Positions 19,334 through 28,188 of a stretch of 50,106 bases of DNA are shown here, piece by piece. A program made the position numbers and the translations under genes. The notes below the pieces were generated by a model. The model did not search any database and was not told where the DNA came from. It saw only the letters and a list, made by a program, of their open reading frames with translations. Positions within the stretch are counted from its first letter, which is position 1. Every line of letters starts with the position of its first letter. Origin of the DNA: a virus; the IMG/VR virus record IMGVR_UViG_3300027754_000138, positions 1 through 50,106 of that record; one strand, written 5' to 3'.

Positions 19334-19369
19334 TAAATTAATTAAAATACACAATAATTTTCAACATAC

Positions 19370-19379
19370 TATATTTATT
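19370..19379 (+). promoter_or_regulatory. Putative late promoter motif TATATTTATT
   Basis: TATATTTATT lies 17 bases upstream of the ATG at 19397. An 8-bp inverted repeat (TAATAAAT at 19331-19338, ATTTATTA at 19373-19380) pairs its right end with the preceding stop-codon region; being pure A/T this may be chance. Confidence 0.5.
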
Positions 19380-19396
19380 AAAAAGAATAAAGAACA

Positions 19397-20035
19397 ATGG
19401 GATATTTAAACAATAGCACAATTACCGTAGACGCAATTCTTACTAAAAAAGGAAGAGAATTACTAGCTCGCGGTCAAAACGATTTTCAAATTACTCAATT
19501 TGCAGTAGCAGACGATGAAATCGATTATGATTTATGGAATCCAGCTCACCCTTTAGGTACTGATTACTATGGAATTATAATTGAAAATATGCCGTTAATA
19601 GAAGCTTCCGCTGACGAAGCTAATATTATGCGTTATAAATTAGTATCATTACCAAAGTTAACAACAAGAATACCAGTAGTTACACTTTCTACGAATAGTG
19701 CAACATTAATAGGTGGGTTATTTGTTAATGTAATTCCGAATACAATAAACATTGAAAATGGAAATAGTAATTTAGGATACACTGCAATATTATCTGATTC
19801 GTCTGTTGCAACATTGCAAGTAACTAAACTAGCAACTAGTACTATATCACCGACAGTGCCTAGATTTATTGGAGATTCTGAATCGGCTACTTCGGTATCA
19901 GCAACTGGTATGGAGTTTAAATTAATTGCTAAAGTACAAACTCTAGCAGAAGCAAAAGCAACTCTTACTATAATTGGCAATGAAACTGGTGGAAGTGTAG
20001 TATTTAATTTAACTGTGCCAAAACAAACGCTTTAA
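19397..20035 (+). CDS. Virion structural protein with C-terminal Ig-like domain
   Basis: A 212-residue protein. The N-terminal ~80 residues (ILTKKGRELLARGQNDFQIT and the following EIDYDLWNPAHPLGTDYYG) form a conserved block that occurs in structural proteins of marine T4-like phages. Residues ~95-212 are Thr/Ser/Val-rich beta strands of an Ig-like domain. Lying within the tail block and behind a late promoter motif, it is probably a tail or baseplate component; the specific role is unknown. Confidence 0.7.
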   Translation: MGYLNNSTITVDAILTKKGRELLARGQNDFQITQFAVADDEIDYDLWNPAHPLGTDYYGIIIENMPLIEASADEANIMRYKLVSLPKLTTRIPVVTLSTNSATLIGGLFVNVIPNTINIENGNSNLGYTAILSDSSVATLQVTKLATSTISPTVPRFIGDSESATSVSATGMEFKLIAKVQTLAEAKATLTIIGNETGGSVVFNLTVPKQTL

Positions 20036-20066
20036 TTAATTAAAAATAATATAAAAATACGACAAT

Positions 20067-21272
20067 ATGGCATCACCATTTATATCTGATACCGGCGAAA
20101 CAAACAATGATTTAGTTTCAGAAGTTGAACTCAGAGCTCAAGAGCTAGCTAGACAAATTATTGCACAAAGAGATTTAAATGCAGAACTAGCAGCTAATGG
20201 AAGAATATTTACTTCATTTAATACCTTGCAAGATATTGTAACAAATCAAAAAACTTTAGTAACTTCTGGATTGTTTTCTGGAAATGCAGCTACAATGTCT
20301 GCAGCTTACACAGGATCTATTCAATCAGCAACTTCTAAAGGATATTATTATGATGTATGGAATGGTACCGGTGATACTGCCGAATCACAATTTTCAGTTA
20401 CTTACGGTCATAGAAAAGGATCTGGATCATCAGCTGCTGGAACACTAAATGACTCACCAACTCGTGCTATATATTCACAATATCGTTTATTGTTATTAAA
20501 TCCTGGCGACACTACATTTACTTTTGGCGACGGTGTATCTTCAGATTCAATTTACGTTTTAAATTTTAATCGTGCAAGAATTAAAGATAAATTAGATCCA
20601 GGAAATTGGCAATTGTCATTAGCTGCATTATCTGGTTCATTTGTTGCAAACCATAATCATACCGGTTCCGCTGTAAAGCCATTAAATACTAATTTTATTA
20701 CATTAATTGATGATTCGGGCCAAACACAACAAACAAATTTGTCTGCTGTGGGTAGAGCGTATAATATCGTATCCGGGTCAATACTCAACGGCATTTATAA
20801 TACTGCAGCTCCAAAATATTACGGTCTTGTTTATCCAGATATGGGTATTTTAGTTTTAAATGATTTAGCATTAAATGCATCTGCTTCATTTAATACTGTT
20901 AGTGGCTCAAATATTGCCGGAGACAATGCATGGAAATTATTTACTTCTATTTCTGGAGCTATGTCATATGGAAAATCAAATGCATTTCCAGAACTAGCAT
21001 TTGCGGCTAGAAATGAAGAAGCAGTAGTTTCAACTCATTTCTTTGTAAGAATTAAAAATGGAGAATATAATTTTTCAAACAATCCTAGTTACGTTACCGG
21101 ATCTTTAGGAGATTTAGCTCAAGCTACTTTTATTCGCGATTCAAAAACGTATATTACCACTATAGGTATGTATAATAATAGTCAAGAATTACTAGCTGTT
21201 GCAAAATTATCAAAACCAATATTAAAATCTTTTCAATCAGAAGCTTTAATTAAAGTTAAACTTGATTTTTAA
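20067..21272 (+). CDS. Tail structural protein sharing a C-terminal domain with the next gene
   Basis: A 401-residue beta-rich protein. Residues ~20-60 are helical (ELRAQELARQIIAQRDLNAE). The C-terminal ~75 residues (FVRIKNGEYNFSNNP ... TYITTIGMYNNSQELLAVAK ... LIKVKLDF) are clearly similar to the C-terminus of the protein at 21336, indicating a shared attachment or assembly domain. It is probably a baseplate or fibre protein. It ends just before the hairpin at 21293-21326. Confidence 0.7.
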   Translation: MASPFISDTGETNNDLVSEVELRAQELARQIIAQRDLNAELAANGRIFTSFNTLQDIVTNQKTLVTSGLFSGNAATMSAAYTGSIQSATSKGYYYDVWNGTGDTAESQFSVTYGHRKGSGSSAAGTLNDSPTRAIYSQYRLLLLNPGDTTFTFGDGVSSDSIYVLNFNRARIKDKLDPGNWQLSLAALSGSFVANHNHTGSAVKPLNTNFITLIDDSGQTQQTNLSAVGRAYNIVSGSILNGIYNTAAPKYYGLVYPDMGILVLNDLALNASASFNTVSGSNIAGDNAWKLFTSISGAMSYGKSNAFPELAFAARNEEAVVSTHFFVRIKNGEYNFSNNPSYVTGSLGDLAQATFIRDSKTYITTIGMYNNSQELLAVAKLSKPILKSFQSEALIKVKLDF

Positions 21273-21292
21273 AATTTAAAAACTACCAATAA

Positions 21293-21326
21293 ATAGGCTC
21301 TTTGATATTTATATTAAAGAGCCTAT
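21293..21326 (+). promoter_or_regulatory. 11-bp hairpin with late promoter motif in its loop
   Basis: Perfect inverted repeat ATAGGCTCTTT (21293-21303) and AAAGAGCCTAT (21316-21326) around a 12-base loop containing GATATTTATA (21304-21313). The stem has four G-C pairs in a very AT-rich region. It can act on read-through RNA as a terminator or translation block, while transcripts started from the loop would lack the left arm. The ATG of the next gene is at 21336. Confidence 0.75.
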
Positions 21327-21335
21327 CTACGATAT

Positions 21336-23588
21336 ATGGGAAAAGCAGGTGCATTTAAATCAATTAGCAATCAAGATAAATCTATTACTCCGTTTAAAGT
21401 TTATAAATCATGGAGATATGATGACACAGCTAGTATAGACTCGTCTAATATTGATCGTATAGTTGCGATAAAGCCAAATCCTAGAGTATTTTCTGGAGAC
21501 AAAGTTACTTTAGATACTTGGCAACGAGAAAAAGATTCCGGATCGCTGTTAGTTAATACAGCTGATGATAAAGAAGCTTCAATATATTGGTATAGCTTAA
21601 ATCATTTATATTATAAACGTGCCGGCCGGCCCTATGAAACTTTTGGATATTCTGATCCTGAAGCCATTGAAAGAACTTTATTTGACGAAGCGTCTATAAT
21701 TTCTATTCCACAAAGAAAGTTCGGAGAAGCAATTAAACCTAATTCAGTTAAACTTGAATTGCAAAATACTCAATTAAATTCAGTTTCAATGTCTTTAATT
21801 GACGACGGTCAAGGTAATTTAGTTGATACTGCATTAAGTGCTTCAATTTCCGGAGAACTTTTGTATTTAGGATTTAATTCATCTACATACACTAAAAATT
21901 ATTTTACCAATTTAATTTCGCTATCATCTTCAATTGTTAATGAATTAATTAATGTAGATGTTGATTTTAGTCGTAGTGTATTAGCAATTAGTGCTTCTAG
22001 TACAGGTTATTTATGGAACTCCAATTTATCAGTGTTATTTAGCGCTGAAAGTGGTAGTTTTCATTCATCACTGTCTGCTATTCAAGTAATTACCGCAAGT
22101 AACGCGTCTGCAAATCAATTAAATATTAAATTAGATTATATGCCAACTATTACAGGATCAACTCCTACTCATATTGGCGTTTATTTAAAAAATAACACGA
22201 CAAATACATGGTGGTATTCACCAATAAGTAAACCTATAATTACAGATCCTAATGGATATCCATTAGTATTAACTGGTATTACTTCTTCTAGTTTAGATAC
22301 AGATTTAATTAATAATGGATGGTCAAATATAACAGGTATGTTAACTGGACCTACTCCTACATTAAGTAGTAATTTTACATTTAATAATTTTTTCGCTTCA
22401 GCTTCATATGTAGCTAATGCAGTTAATACTCGCAATGTCATTGATAAAATTCATGTAGATACATTATATAATGATGTAATGGTAACTGGAAAAAATGTAC
22501 ATATTATACCAAATTCAGAAACTTACACAAACACTACAACATGGGGCAATGCTGCATTTTTAAGTAATAAAGGATATATTCGAATTCGAAATCGAGAAGA
22601 ATTTAATTTTAAACGCACTGACGATTATGCTATATCCTTTTGGATCAATCAATTTTCAACTTCTTTGTCAGAAACTTATATATTATCAAAGAAAAGCACA
22701 GGAATTGGAAATAAAATAGATAAAAATACTAAAGCAATTATTACTGATGATGTTGAATATAACATAACACAATTTCCATATGAAATTGTATATGCAAAAG
22801 GAACAAATAAATTAACTTGTAGAATATCAAACGGGTCTGAAATAGCAAAATTAGAATATTCTAATAACGTTACAGGATCTGTTAATCATATAGTATTTCA
22901 AAAAACCGGATCTTTAATTGAGTTGTATGTTAATAGCACAAAAATAGATTCAACTTCTATTCCTAAAGATGGAAATTTTCAAAACAATGCTGATATTTTT
23001 ATTGGGTCGTATGGAATTGATTCTAATAAAGATGGTAGGTCTGGTATTGAAGCGACTATTGATGAGTTTTTTATTTTTAATAAAGCATTAACTCAAAAAG
23101 AAATAACGCAATTAGCTTTTACTGGATCTGAAAATACTATGATTACCAATACTAATAATGTTGGAAATGTATTTTATGAACATGGAATAATTGTGTTATC
23201 AGATCCTAGGCCAAAATATGGAACTAAACAATATAAAATGTTTAATGATCGAGTATATAACTATATTTCCGGAAATACAGAACCAGGATTATTAAGTAAA
23301 TTTTATTTAGAATATAATTCTACAGTGACTTTATATGAACATGAATATGTTTGTAAATTAAAAGAAGATGAATTTAATTTTACTTCTAATCCAACAATTA
23401 GAAGAAATAACGATCTAAATTCGCCAATGCCAAAAGAGTTTGTATCTAATCCTAGCTTTAGTCCTTACATAACAACCGTAGGGTTGTATAATCGATATGG
23501 TCAACTGCTAGCAGTTGGAAAATTAGGTACGCCAATTAAAAAACGAGACAATGTAGATTTAGCTATTATAGTTAAATTTGATATGTAA
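21336..23588 (+). CDS. Tail structural protein with LamG domain
   Basis: A 750-residue protein. Residues ~413-595 have the strand pattern of a LamG/concanavalin A-like domain (YAISFWINQF, ISNGSEIAKLEYSNN, NHIVFQKTGSLIELYVNSTK, FIGSYGIDS, ATIDEFFIFNKALTQKEI), a fold used for glycan binding. The C-terminal ~80 residues (KEDEFNFTSNP, YITTVGLYNRYGQLLAVGKL, AIIVKFDM) are homologous to the end of the preceding protein. It is probably a fibre or baseplate adhesin. It is transcribed from the hairpin-embedded late promoter at 21304. Confidence 0.7.
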   Translation: MGKAGAFKSISNQDKSITPFKVYKSWRYDDTASIDSSNIDRIVAIKPNPRVFSGDKVTLDTWQREKDSGSLLVNTADDKEASIYWYSLNHLYYKRAGRPYETFGYSDPEAIERTLFDEASIISIPQRKFGEAIKPNSVKLELQNTQLNSVSMSLIDDGQGNLVDTALSASISGELLYLGFNSSTYTKNYFTNLISLSSSIVNELINVDVDFSRSVLAISASSTGYLWNSNLSVLFSAESGSFHSSLSAIQVITASNASANQLNIKLDYMPTITGSTPTHIGVYLKNNTTNTWWYSPISKPIITDPNGYPLVLTGITSSSLDTDLINNGWSNITGMLTGPTPTLSSNFTFNNFFASASYVANAVNTRNVIDKIHVDTLYNDVMVTGKNVHIIPNSETYTNTTTWGNAAFLSNKGYIRIRNREEFNFKRTDDYAISFWINQFSTSLSETYILSKKSTGIGNKIDKNTKAIITDDVEYNITQFPYEIVYAKGTNKLTCRISNGSEIAKLEYSNNVTGSVNHIVFQKTGSLIELYVNSTKIDSTSIPKDGNFQNNADIFIGSYGIDSNKDGRSGIEATIDEFFIFNKALTQKEITQLAFTGSENTMITNTNNVGNVFYEHGIIVLSDPRPKYGTKQYKMFNDRVYNYISGNTEPGLLSKFYLEYNSTVTLYEHEYVCKLKEDEFNFTSNPTIRRNNDLNSPMPKEFVSNPSFSPYITTVGLYNRYGQLLAVGKLGTPIKKRDNVDLAIIVKFDM

Positions 23589-23603
23589 ATTATAAATAAA
23601 GTT

Positions 23604-24008
23604 ATGGCAAGAAGAAATCCTTACAGTAAAAAAGCAGTAGCGGCCTTATATGGCTTTCGCAGTGGCTTAGAAATGCAAATTGACGAATCACTTAAAAATC
23701 AAGGCATAGACGGAGAATATGAAAAACATATTATTGATTATGTTAAACCAGAATCTAAACACAAATATCATCCTGACTTCAAATTACCTAATGGTATTTT
23801 TGTAGAAACTAAAGGAAGGTTTTTAACAGACGATCGAAAAAAGCATATTTTAATTAAAGCTCAATATCCCGAATTAGACATTCGCTTTTTATTTCAAAAT
23901 TCAAAAACAAAAATTAGTAAAACATCTAAAACAACTTATGCAGATTGGTGTGTTAAACATGGGTTTAAATTTGCAGATAAAACAATACCTACAGAATGGC
24001 TTAAATAA
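23604..24008 (+). CDS. T7-type endonuclease I (Holliday junction resolvase)
   Basis: A 134-residue PDDEXK nuclease. Candidate catalytic residues Glu23, Asp58, Glu68 and Lys70 (in SGLEMQ, YHPDFKL, FVETKGRF) have exactly the spacing of T7 endonuclease I (Glu20, Asp55, Glu65, Lys67). It resolves branched DNA, needed before packaging of replicated concatemers, and does the job that endonuclease VII (gp49) does in T4. It starts the replication/recombination island; the start is preceded by AAAGTT and there is no late promoter motif before it. Confidence 0.9.
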   Translation: MARRNPYSKKAVAALYGFRSGLEMQIDESLKNQGIDGEYEKHIIDYVKPESKHKYHPDFKLPNGIFVETKGRFLTDDRKKHILIKAQYPELDIRFLFQNSKTKISKTSKTTYADWCVKHGFKFADKTIPTEWLK

Positions 24009-24047
24009 TATTTGTTTTATTGAAATAAATATACTATATTAGTCTTA

Positions 24048-24995
24048 ATGATATCTACTAAACTAACTCAACTAATAGAATCTGTATTAGGTAGAGGCAA
24101 AACTACAAATAAAGGTAATATCGCTCACCATTGTCCATTTTGTCAATCTTCTAGAAAAAAACTAGAAGTTCAATCTAATACCAATGATAAAGGTGAAAAC
24201 CCATGGCACTGTTGGATTTGTAACAAATCAGGTAAAAAGTTAGCTACACTATTTAAAGCATTAAACGTAAGCCGTGATAAATTAACGGAGCTATACAGTA
24301 TACTTAACATCCAGCCTAAATATAACTCTAAACAGAACGGCAGTTTACATTTAAATACGACTGTACTCGACCTGCCTAAAGAGTTTATTGCACTATACAA
24401 TACTTCAGACTCTATAGAATATCGAAATGCTATACATTATTTACAAACTAAAAGAAAAGTATCACTTTCAGAAATAGTAAAATACAATATTGGATATTGT
24501 GAAACTGGAGAATACGCTAAAAAAATTATAATTCCTTCCTATGATGACTCTGGAAAATTAAATTATTTCGTAGGAAGAGCTTATTACAATGCAGAATCAT
24601 TTAAACATAAAAATCCAGATACATCTAAAAATTGTGTTGGATTTGAATTGTTTATTAATTGGAGTTTACCTATAGTATTAGTTGAAGGAGCTTTTGATGC
24701 AATTGCAGTTCGACGTAATTCTATTCCATTATTTGGAAAAACAATATCAGAAGATTTACGTAAAAAAATAATAGAAAATAAAGTTATTAAATTATATATT
24801 TGTCTAGATAAAGACGCACAAAAACAAGCTTTGGAACACGCAGAATACTTTATGAATAATGGAGTTGAAGTTTATTTTGTTGATTTACAAGAAAAAGATC
24901 CGGCAGAAATTGGATTTAAAAAAATGTGTCAATTAATTAAAGCAACAACTCCTTTAACGTTTTCAAAGTTTATGGAATACAAATTATTTGCATAA
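24048..24995 (+). CDS. 61-like: DNA primase (zinc finger plus TOPRIM)
   Basis: A 315-residue DnaG-type primase. The zinc-binding site is Cys29-x2-Cys32 and Cys55-x2-Cys58 (HHCPFC and HCWIC). The TOPRIM part has the invariant Glu213-Gly214 with Asp217 in VLVEGAFDAIA, and the metal-binding pair in CLDKDAQ (Asp254, Asp256). It makes RNA primers for lagging-strand synthesis. No helicase domain is attached and no replicative helicase lies in the window. Its stop overlaps the start of the recombination nuclease by one base (TAATG). Confidence 0.88.
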   Translation: MISTKLTQLIESVLGRGKTTNKGNIAHHCPFCQSSRKKLEVQSNTNDKGENPWHCWICNKSGKKLATLFKALNVSRDKLTELYSILNIQPKYNSKQNGSLHLNTTVLDLPKEFIALYNTSDSIEYRNAIHYLQTKRKVSLSEIVKYNIGYCETGEYAKKIIIPSYDDSGKLNYFVGRAYYNAESFKHKNPDTSKNCVGFELFINWSLPIVLVEGAFDAIAVRRNSIPLFGKTISEDLRKKIIENKVIKLYICLDKDAQKQALEHAEYFMNNGVEVYFVDLQEKDPAEIGFKKMCQLIKATTPLTFSKFMEYKLFA

Positions 24996-27900
24996 TGAAA
25001 AAAATAGAAATAGGATTAAATAAAATTGATAAAATATATCACATTGCTGATATACATATAAGAAATCTTAAGCGGCATCAAGAATATAAAACAGTATTTG
25101 AAAGAACTGCTGAAGTTGTTAAAAAAACTTTAGGTCCTAATGATATTATCTTTTTAGGTGGAGATATTGTGCATGCTAAAACTGATATGACTCCAGAGTT
25201 AATTCAATCAGTGCAAGAATTCTTTAAAATGTTTGCAGATATTGCACCTACAATTTTAATTACAGGTAATCACGACTGCAACTTAAACAACGTTTCTAGA
25301 TTAGACGCATTAACTCCTATTGTTAACGCACTTAATCATCCAAATCTTCATTATCTCAAAGAGTCCGGGGTATATCATATATCCGATAAACACTTTGTAG
25401 TTATGTCTGTTTTTGACAAACCTAAAGATTTCATCAAAGCAAATAGTTTCAAAGGAGATTTTAAAATTGCATTACATCACGGAGCTGTAAATAATGCAAT
25501 GACTGATATTGGATTTAGACTACAAAATGATCATGTAAACATTGATACGTTTGATGGTTATAAATTAACTTTATTAGGTGATATACATAAACCAGCACAA
25601 TATTTAAATCAGGAAAAGACAATAGCATATTGTGGTTCATTAGTGCAACAAAATTACGGAGAAGCATTAATTCATGGAATGTTAGTATGGGATACCAATA
25701 CCTGCACTTCAGAATTTATAGAAATACCTAATGACATTTGTTACTATACTTTGGAAATTGAAAATGGAAATTACAATCCAATATCTTCTATAATATCTAA
25801 TAAAACAATACGTCTTCGAGTTAAAGTTAAAAATACTGAATCTGCGGATTTAAAGAAAATTATAGCAGAAATAAAATCACAGCATAATATTGAAGAATAC
25901 ACTATTCAAAAAATTAATGACTTTACTCAAAACCAAGATAAGTCACAAAAAATTAACATTGGAGATGTTCGAGATGTTGAATATCAAAATGAGCTTATTT
26001 CAAAATATTTAGAAAATAAATTTGCGTTAGACGATGAAATGCTTGACGGTATTCGTCATGTTAATCGAACTGTAAATTCTGGATTACCGACATTGGAAAT
26101 TTCTCGTAATGTATCATGGACTCCTAAAAAGTTTGAGTTTTCAAATATGTTTAGTTATGGTATAGATAATGTAATTGACTTTTCAAATATGAAAGGAGTA
26201 TTTGGAATATTTGCTCCAAACGCTTCAGGTAAATCTACAATGTTAGATTCAATTACATATTGTATATTTGATAAATGTTCTAGAACATCAAAAGCATCTA
26301 GCGTATTAAATAATAAATCTAATTCATTTAAATGTAAATTTAATTTTGAATTGGATAATAAAAATTATTTCATTGAAAAAATAGGAACTAAAGGAAGAGG
26401 TGAGCATGTTCGTGTTGATGTAGATTTTTATTCCATAGATGATTTAGGAAATAAAGAATCATTAAATGGAAAAGAGCGTAGTGAAACTAATGATCACATT
26501 AGAAATTTAGTAGGCACGTATGAAGATTTTGTACTAACAGCATTGTCAGTGCAAAATAATAATACTGGATTTATTGACATGGCTCAAAAAGATCGTAAAG
26601 ATTTGTTAGCACAATTTTTAGATATTAATATATTTGAAGATTTATATAGCATTGCTGGAAATGATATTAAGGAAGTAGCTACGTTAGTTAAAGAATATCA
26701 AAAGCAAGATTTTGCAACACAACTGTCAGACGCGTTAATTGATATTGACACATATTCTAAACAACATAAAAGTTATTTAATAGATAAGGAAGAATTAAAT
26801 ACTAAAATTACAAATATTAATACAGAAATTTTAAAATTAACTTCAGACTTAGTTCCAGTTGATTCTTCAATTGAAAATATTTTTGAATTAGAAACTTTAG
26901 TAACTAAATGCAATGCTTTATTAAATCAAATTAATACTCAGTTAACCGAAAATAATGTTTCATTGACAAACGCTATTGATGTAATATTATTAATTGAAAT
27001 GTCATTAAACGATTATAACATTGTAGAGATAAAAGAACGTATAACTATTTACAATGAATTAAAAAATTCTGAATTGATATTTTATGGTCAAATAGAAAAA
27101 CAAAAGGCAGAAATTCGCATTAAAGAAGATAAAATGTCCAAGCTTAATGATCTTAAGTATGATGAGAATTGTTTATTTTGTATGGATAATATTTTTGTAA
27201 AAGATGCTATTACTACAAAATCTTTAATACAAAATGATAAAGAAAACTTAATATCTTTAAATACTAAACTGCAAGAAATAATTGATAAAATGACAAAGTT
27301 ATCAATAGCAGTTCATGAACAAGAAACATATTATGATTTTCAAAAGAAATTAACTCAAGCTAATACTAATAAAAATAGCATTGAATCTGTAATTAATGAT
27401 TTAAAAACTAAACGAGGTCTAGCAGAAACTAAATTACTAGAAACTCAAAGAAAAGTCAATGAGTATTATACTAAAGAAGCTGTAATTAAAAACAATAAAG
27501 AAATTAAAACTTCTATATTGCTATTAAATACTACAATGGATAATTTTAAAAATGAATTAAATGATGTAAATGATTTAATTTTAACTTGCTATTCTAATTT
27601 ATTAGTAGCACAAAAAGATAAAGAAAAAGCCGAAGATTCCATTGACAAATTAAAAAATTTAACAAAGCAATATAAATTTTATGAATATTATTTAATAGCA
27701 GTTAATCGAGATGGCATACCATATGATTTAATTACAATGGCAGTACCGCATATCGAACAAGAGATAAATAATATATTAACTCAATTAGTAGATTTTAGTA
27801 TAATGCTAGAAATGGATGGTAAAAACATTAATTGTTACATTGTATATGATCAAGATAATTTTTGGGCTATTGAATTAACTTCAGGTATGGAAAAATTCAT

Positions 27901-28153
27901 ATCGTCATTAGCTATTAGAACTGCTTTAATAAACATATCATCGCTGCCTAGACCTAATTTTCTAGCTATTGATGAAGGATTTGGAGTTTTAGATTCTAAT
28001 AATTTAAATTCCATGTTTAATTTATTTGAGTATCTTAAAACTCAATTTTCTTTTATGTTAGTAATATCACATATCGATTCCATGAAAGATGTAGTTGATA
28101 AATTAATTGAAATTACTAAAATCAATGGAAATTCTAAGATCTATTACATTTAG
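24995..28153 (+). CDS. 47-46: Fused Mre11-Rad50-type recombination nuclease (gp47-gp46 in one chain)
   Basis: A 1052-residue uninterrupted chain. Residues 1-~250 are a calcineurin-like phosphoesterase (gp47/SbcD): Asp19-x-His21, GGD at 55-57, GNHD at 91-94, His161-His162 and GDIH at 195-198. From ~375 a Rad50/SbcC ATPase (gp46) follows: Walker A GIFAPNASGKST (404-415), Q-loop region (LSVQNN), two coiled-coil arms with a zinc hook Cys726-x2-Cys729, signature SGMEKF (963-968) and Walker B FLAIDEG (989-995). T4 and most relatives encode these as two genes. The complex resects DNA ends for recombination-dependent replication. Confidence 0.92.
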   Translation: MKKIEIGLNKIDKIYHIADIHIRNLKRHQEYKTVFERTAEVVKKTLGPNDIIFLGGDIVHAKTDMTPELIQSVQEFFKMFADIAPTILITGNHDCNLNNVSRLDALTPIVNALNHPNLHYLKESGVYHISDKHFVVMSVFDKPKDFIKANSFKGDFKIALHHGAVNNAMTDIGFRLQNDHVNIDTFDGYKLTLLGDIHKPAQYLNQEKTIAYCGSLVQQNYGEALIHGMLVWDTNTCTSEFIEIPNDICYYTLEIENGNYNPISSIISNKTIRLRVKVKNTESADLKKIIAEIKSQHNIEEYTIQKINDFTQNQDKSQKINIGDVRDVEYQNELISKYLENKFALDDEMLDGIRHVNRTVNSGLPTLEISRNVSWTPKKFEFSNMFSYGIDNVIDFSNMKGVFGIFAPNASGKSTMLDSITYCIFDKCSRTSKASSVLNNKSNSFKCKFNFELDNKNYFIEKIGTKGRGEHVRVDVDFYSIDDLGNKESLNGKERSETNDHIRNLVGTYEDFVLTALSVQNNNTGFIDMAQKDRKDLLAQFLDINIFEDLYSIAGNDIKEVATLVKEYQKQDFATQLSDALIDIDTYSKQHKSYLIDKEELNTKITNINTEILKLTSDLVPVDSSIENIFELETLVTKCNALLNQINTQLTENNVSLTNAIDVILLIEMSLNDYNIVEIKERITIYNELKNSELIFYGQIEKQKAEIRIKEDKMSKLNDLKYDENCLFCMDNIFVKDAITTKSLIQNDKENLISLNTKLQEIIDKMTKLSIAVHEQETYYDFQKKLTQANTNKNSIESVINDLKTKRGLAETKLLETQRKVNEYYTKEAVIKNNKEIKTSILLLNTTMDNFKNELNDVNDLILTCYSNLLVAQKDKEKAEDSIDKLKNLTKQYKFYEYYLIAVNRDGIPYDLITMAVPHIEQEINNILTQLVDFSIMLEMDGKNINCYIVYDQDNFWAIELTSGMEKFISSLAIRTALINISSLPRPNFLAIDEGFGVLDSNNLNSMFNLFEYLKTQFSFMLVISHIDSMKDVVDKLIEITKINGNSKIYYI

Positions 28154-28186
28154 ATATTTATATTTATATAAGTATCCTAATGTAAT
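28143..28186 (+). promoter_or_regulatory. 8-bp inverted repeat framing a late promoter motif
   Basis: ATTACATT (28143-28150) and AATGTAAT (28179-28186) frame GATATTTATA (28153-28162). The left arm lies in the last codons of the nuclease gene, and the right arm ends 2 bases before the ATG at 28189, so read-through RNA could mask that start. Confidence 0.6.
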
Positions 28187-28188
28187 TT

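Noticed and set aside
24009-24047. Late promoter motif before the primase gene
   Set aside because: The gap has AAATATACTATATT but not the ATATTTAT core in the right orientation; left unassigned.
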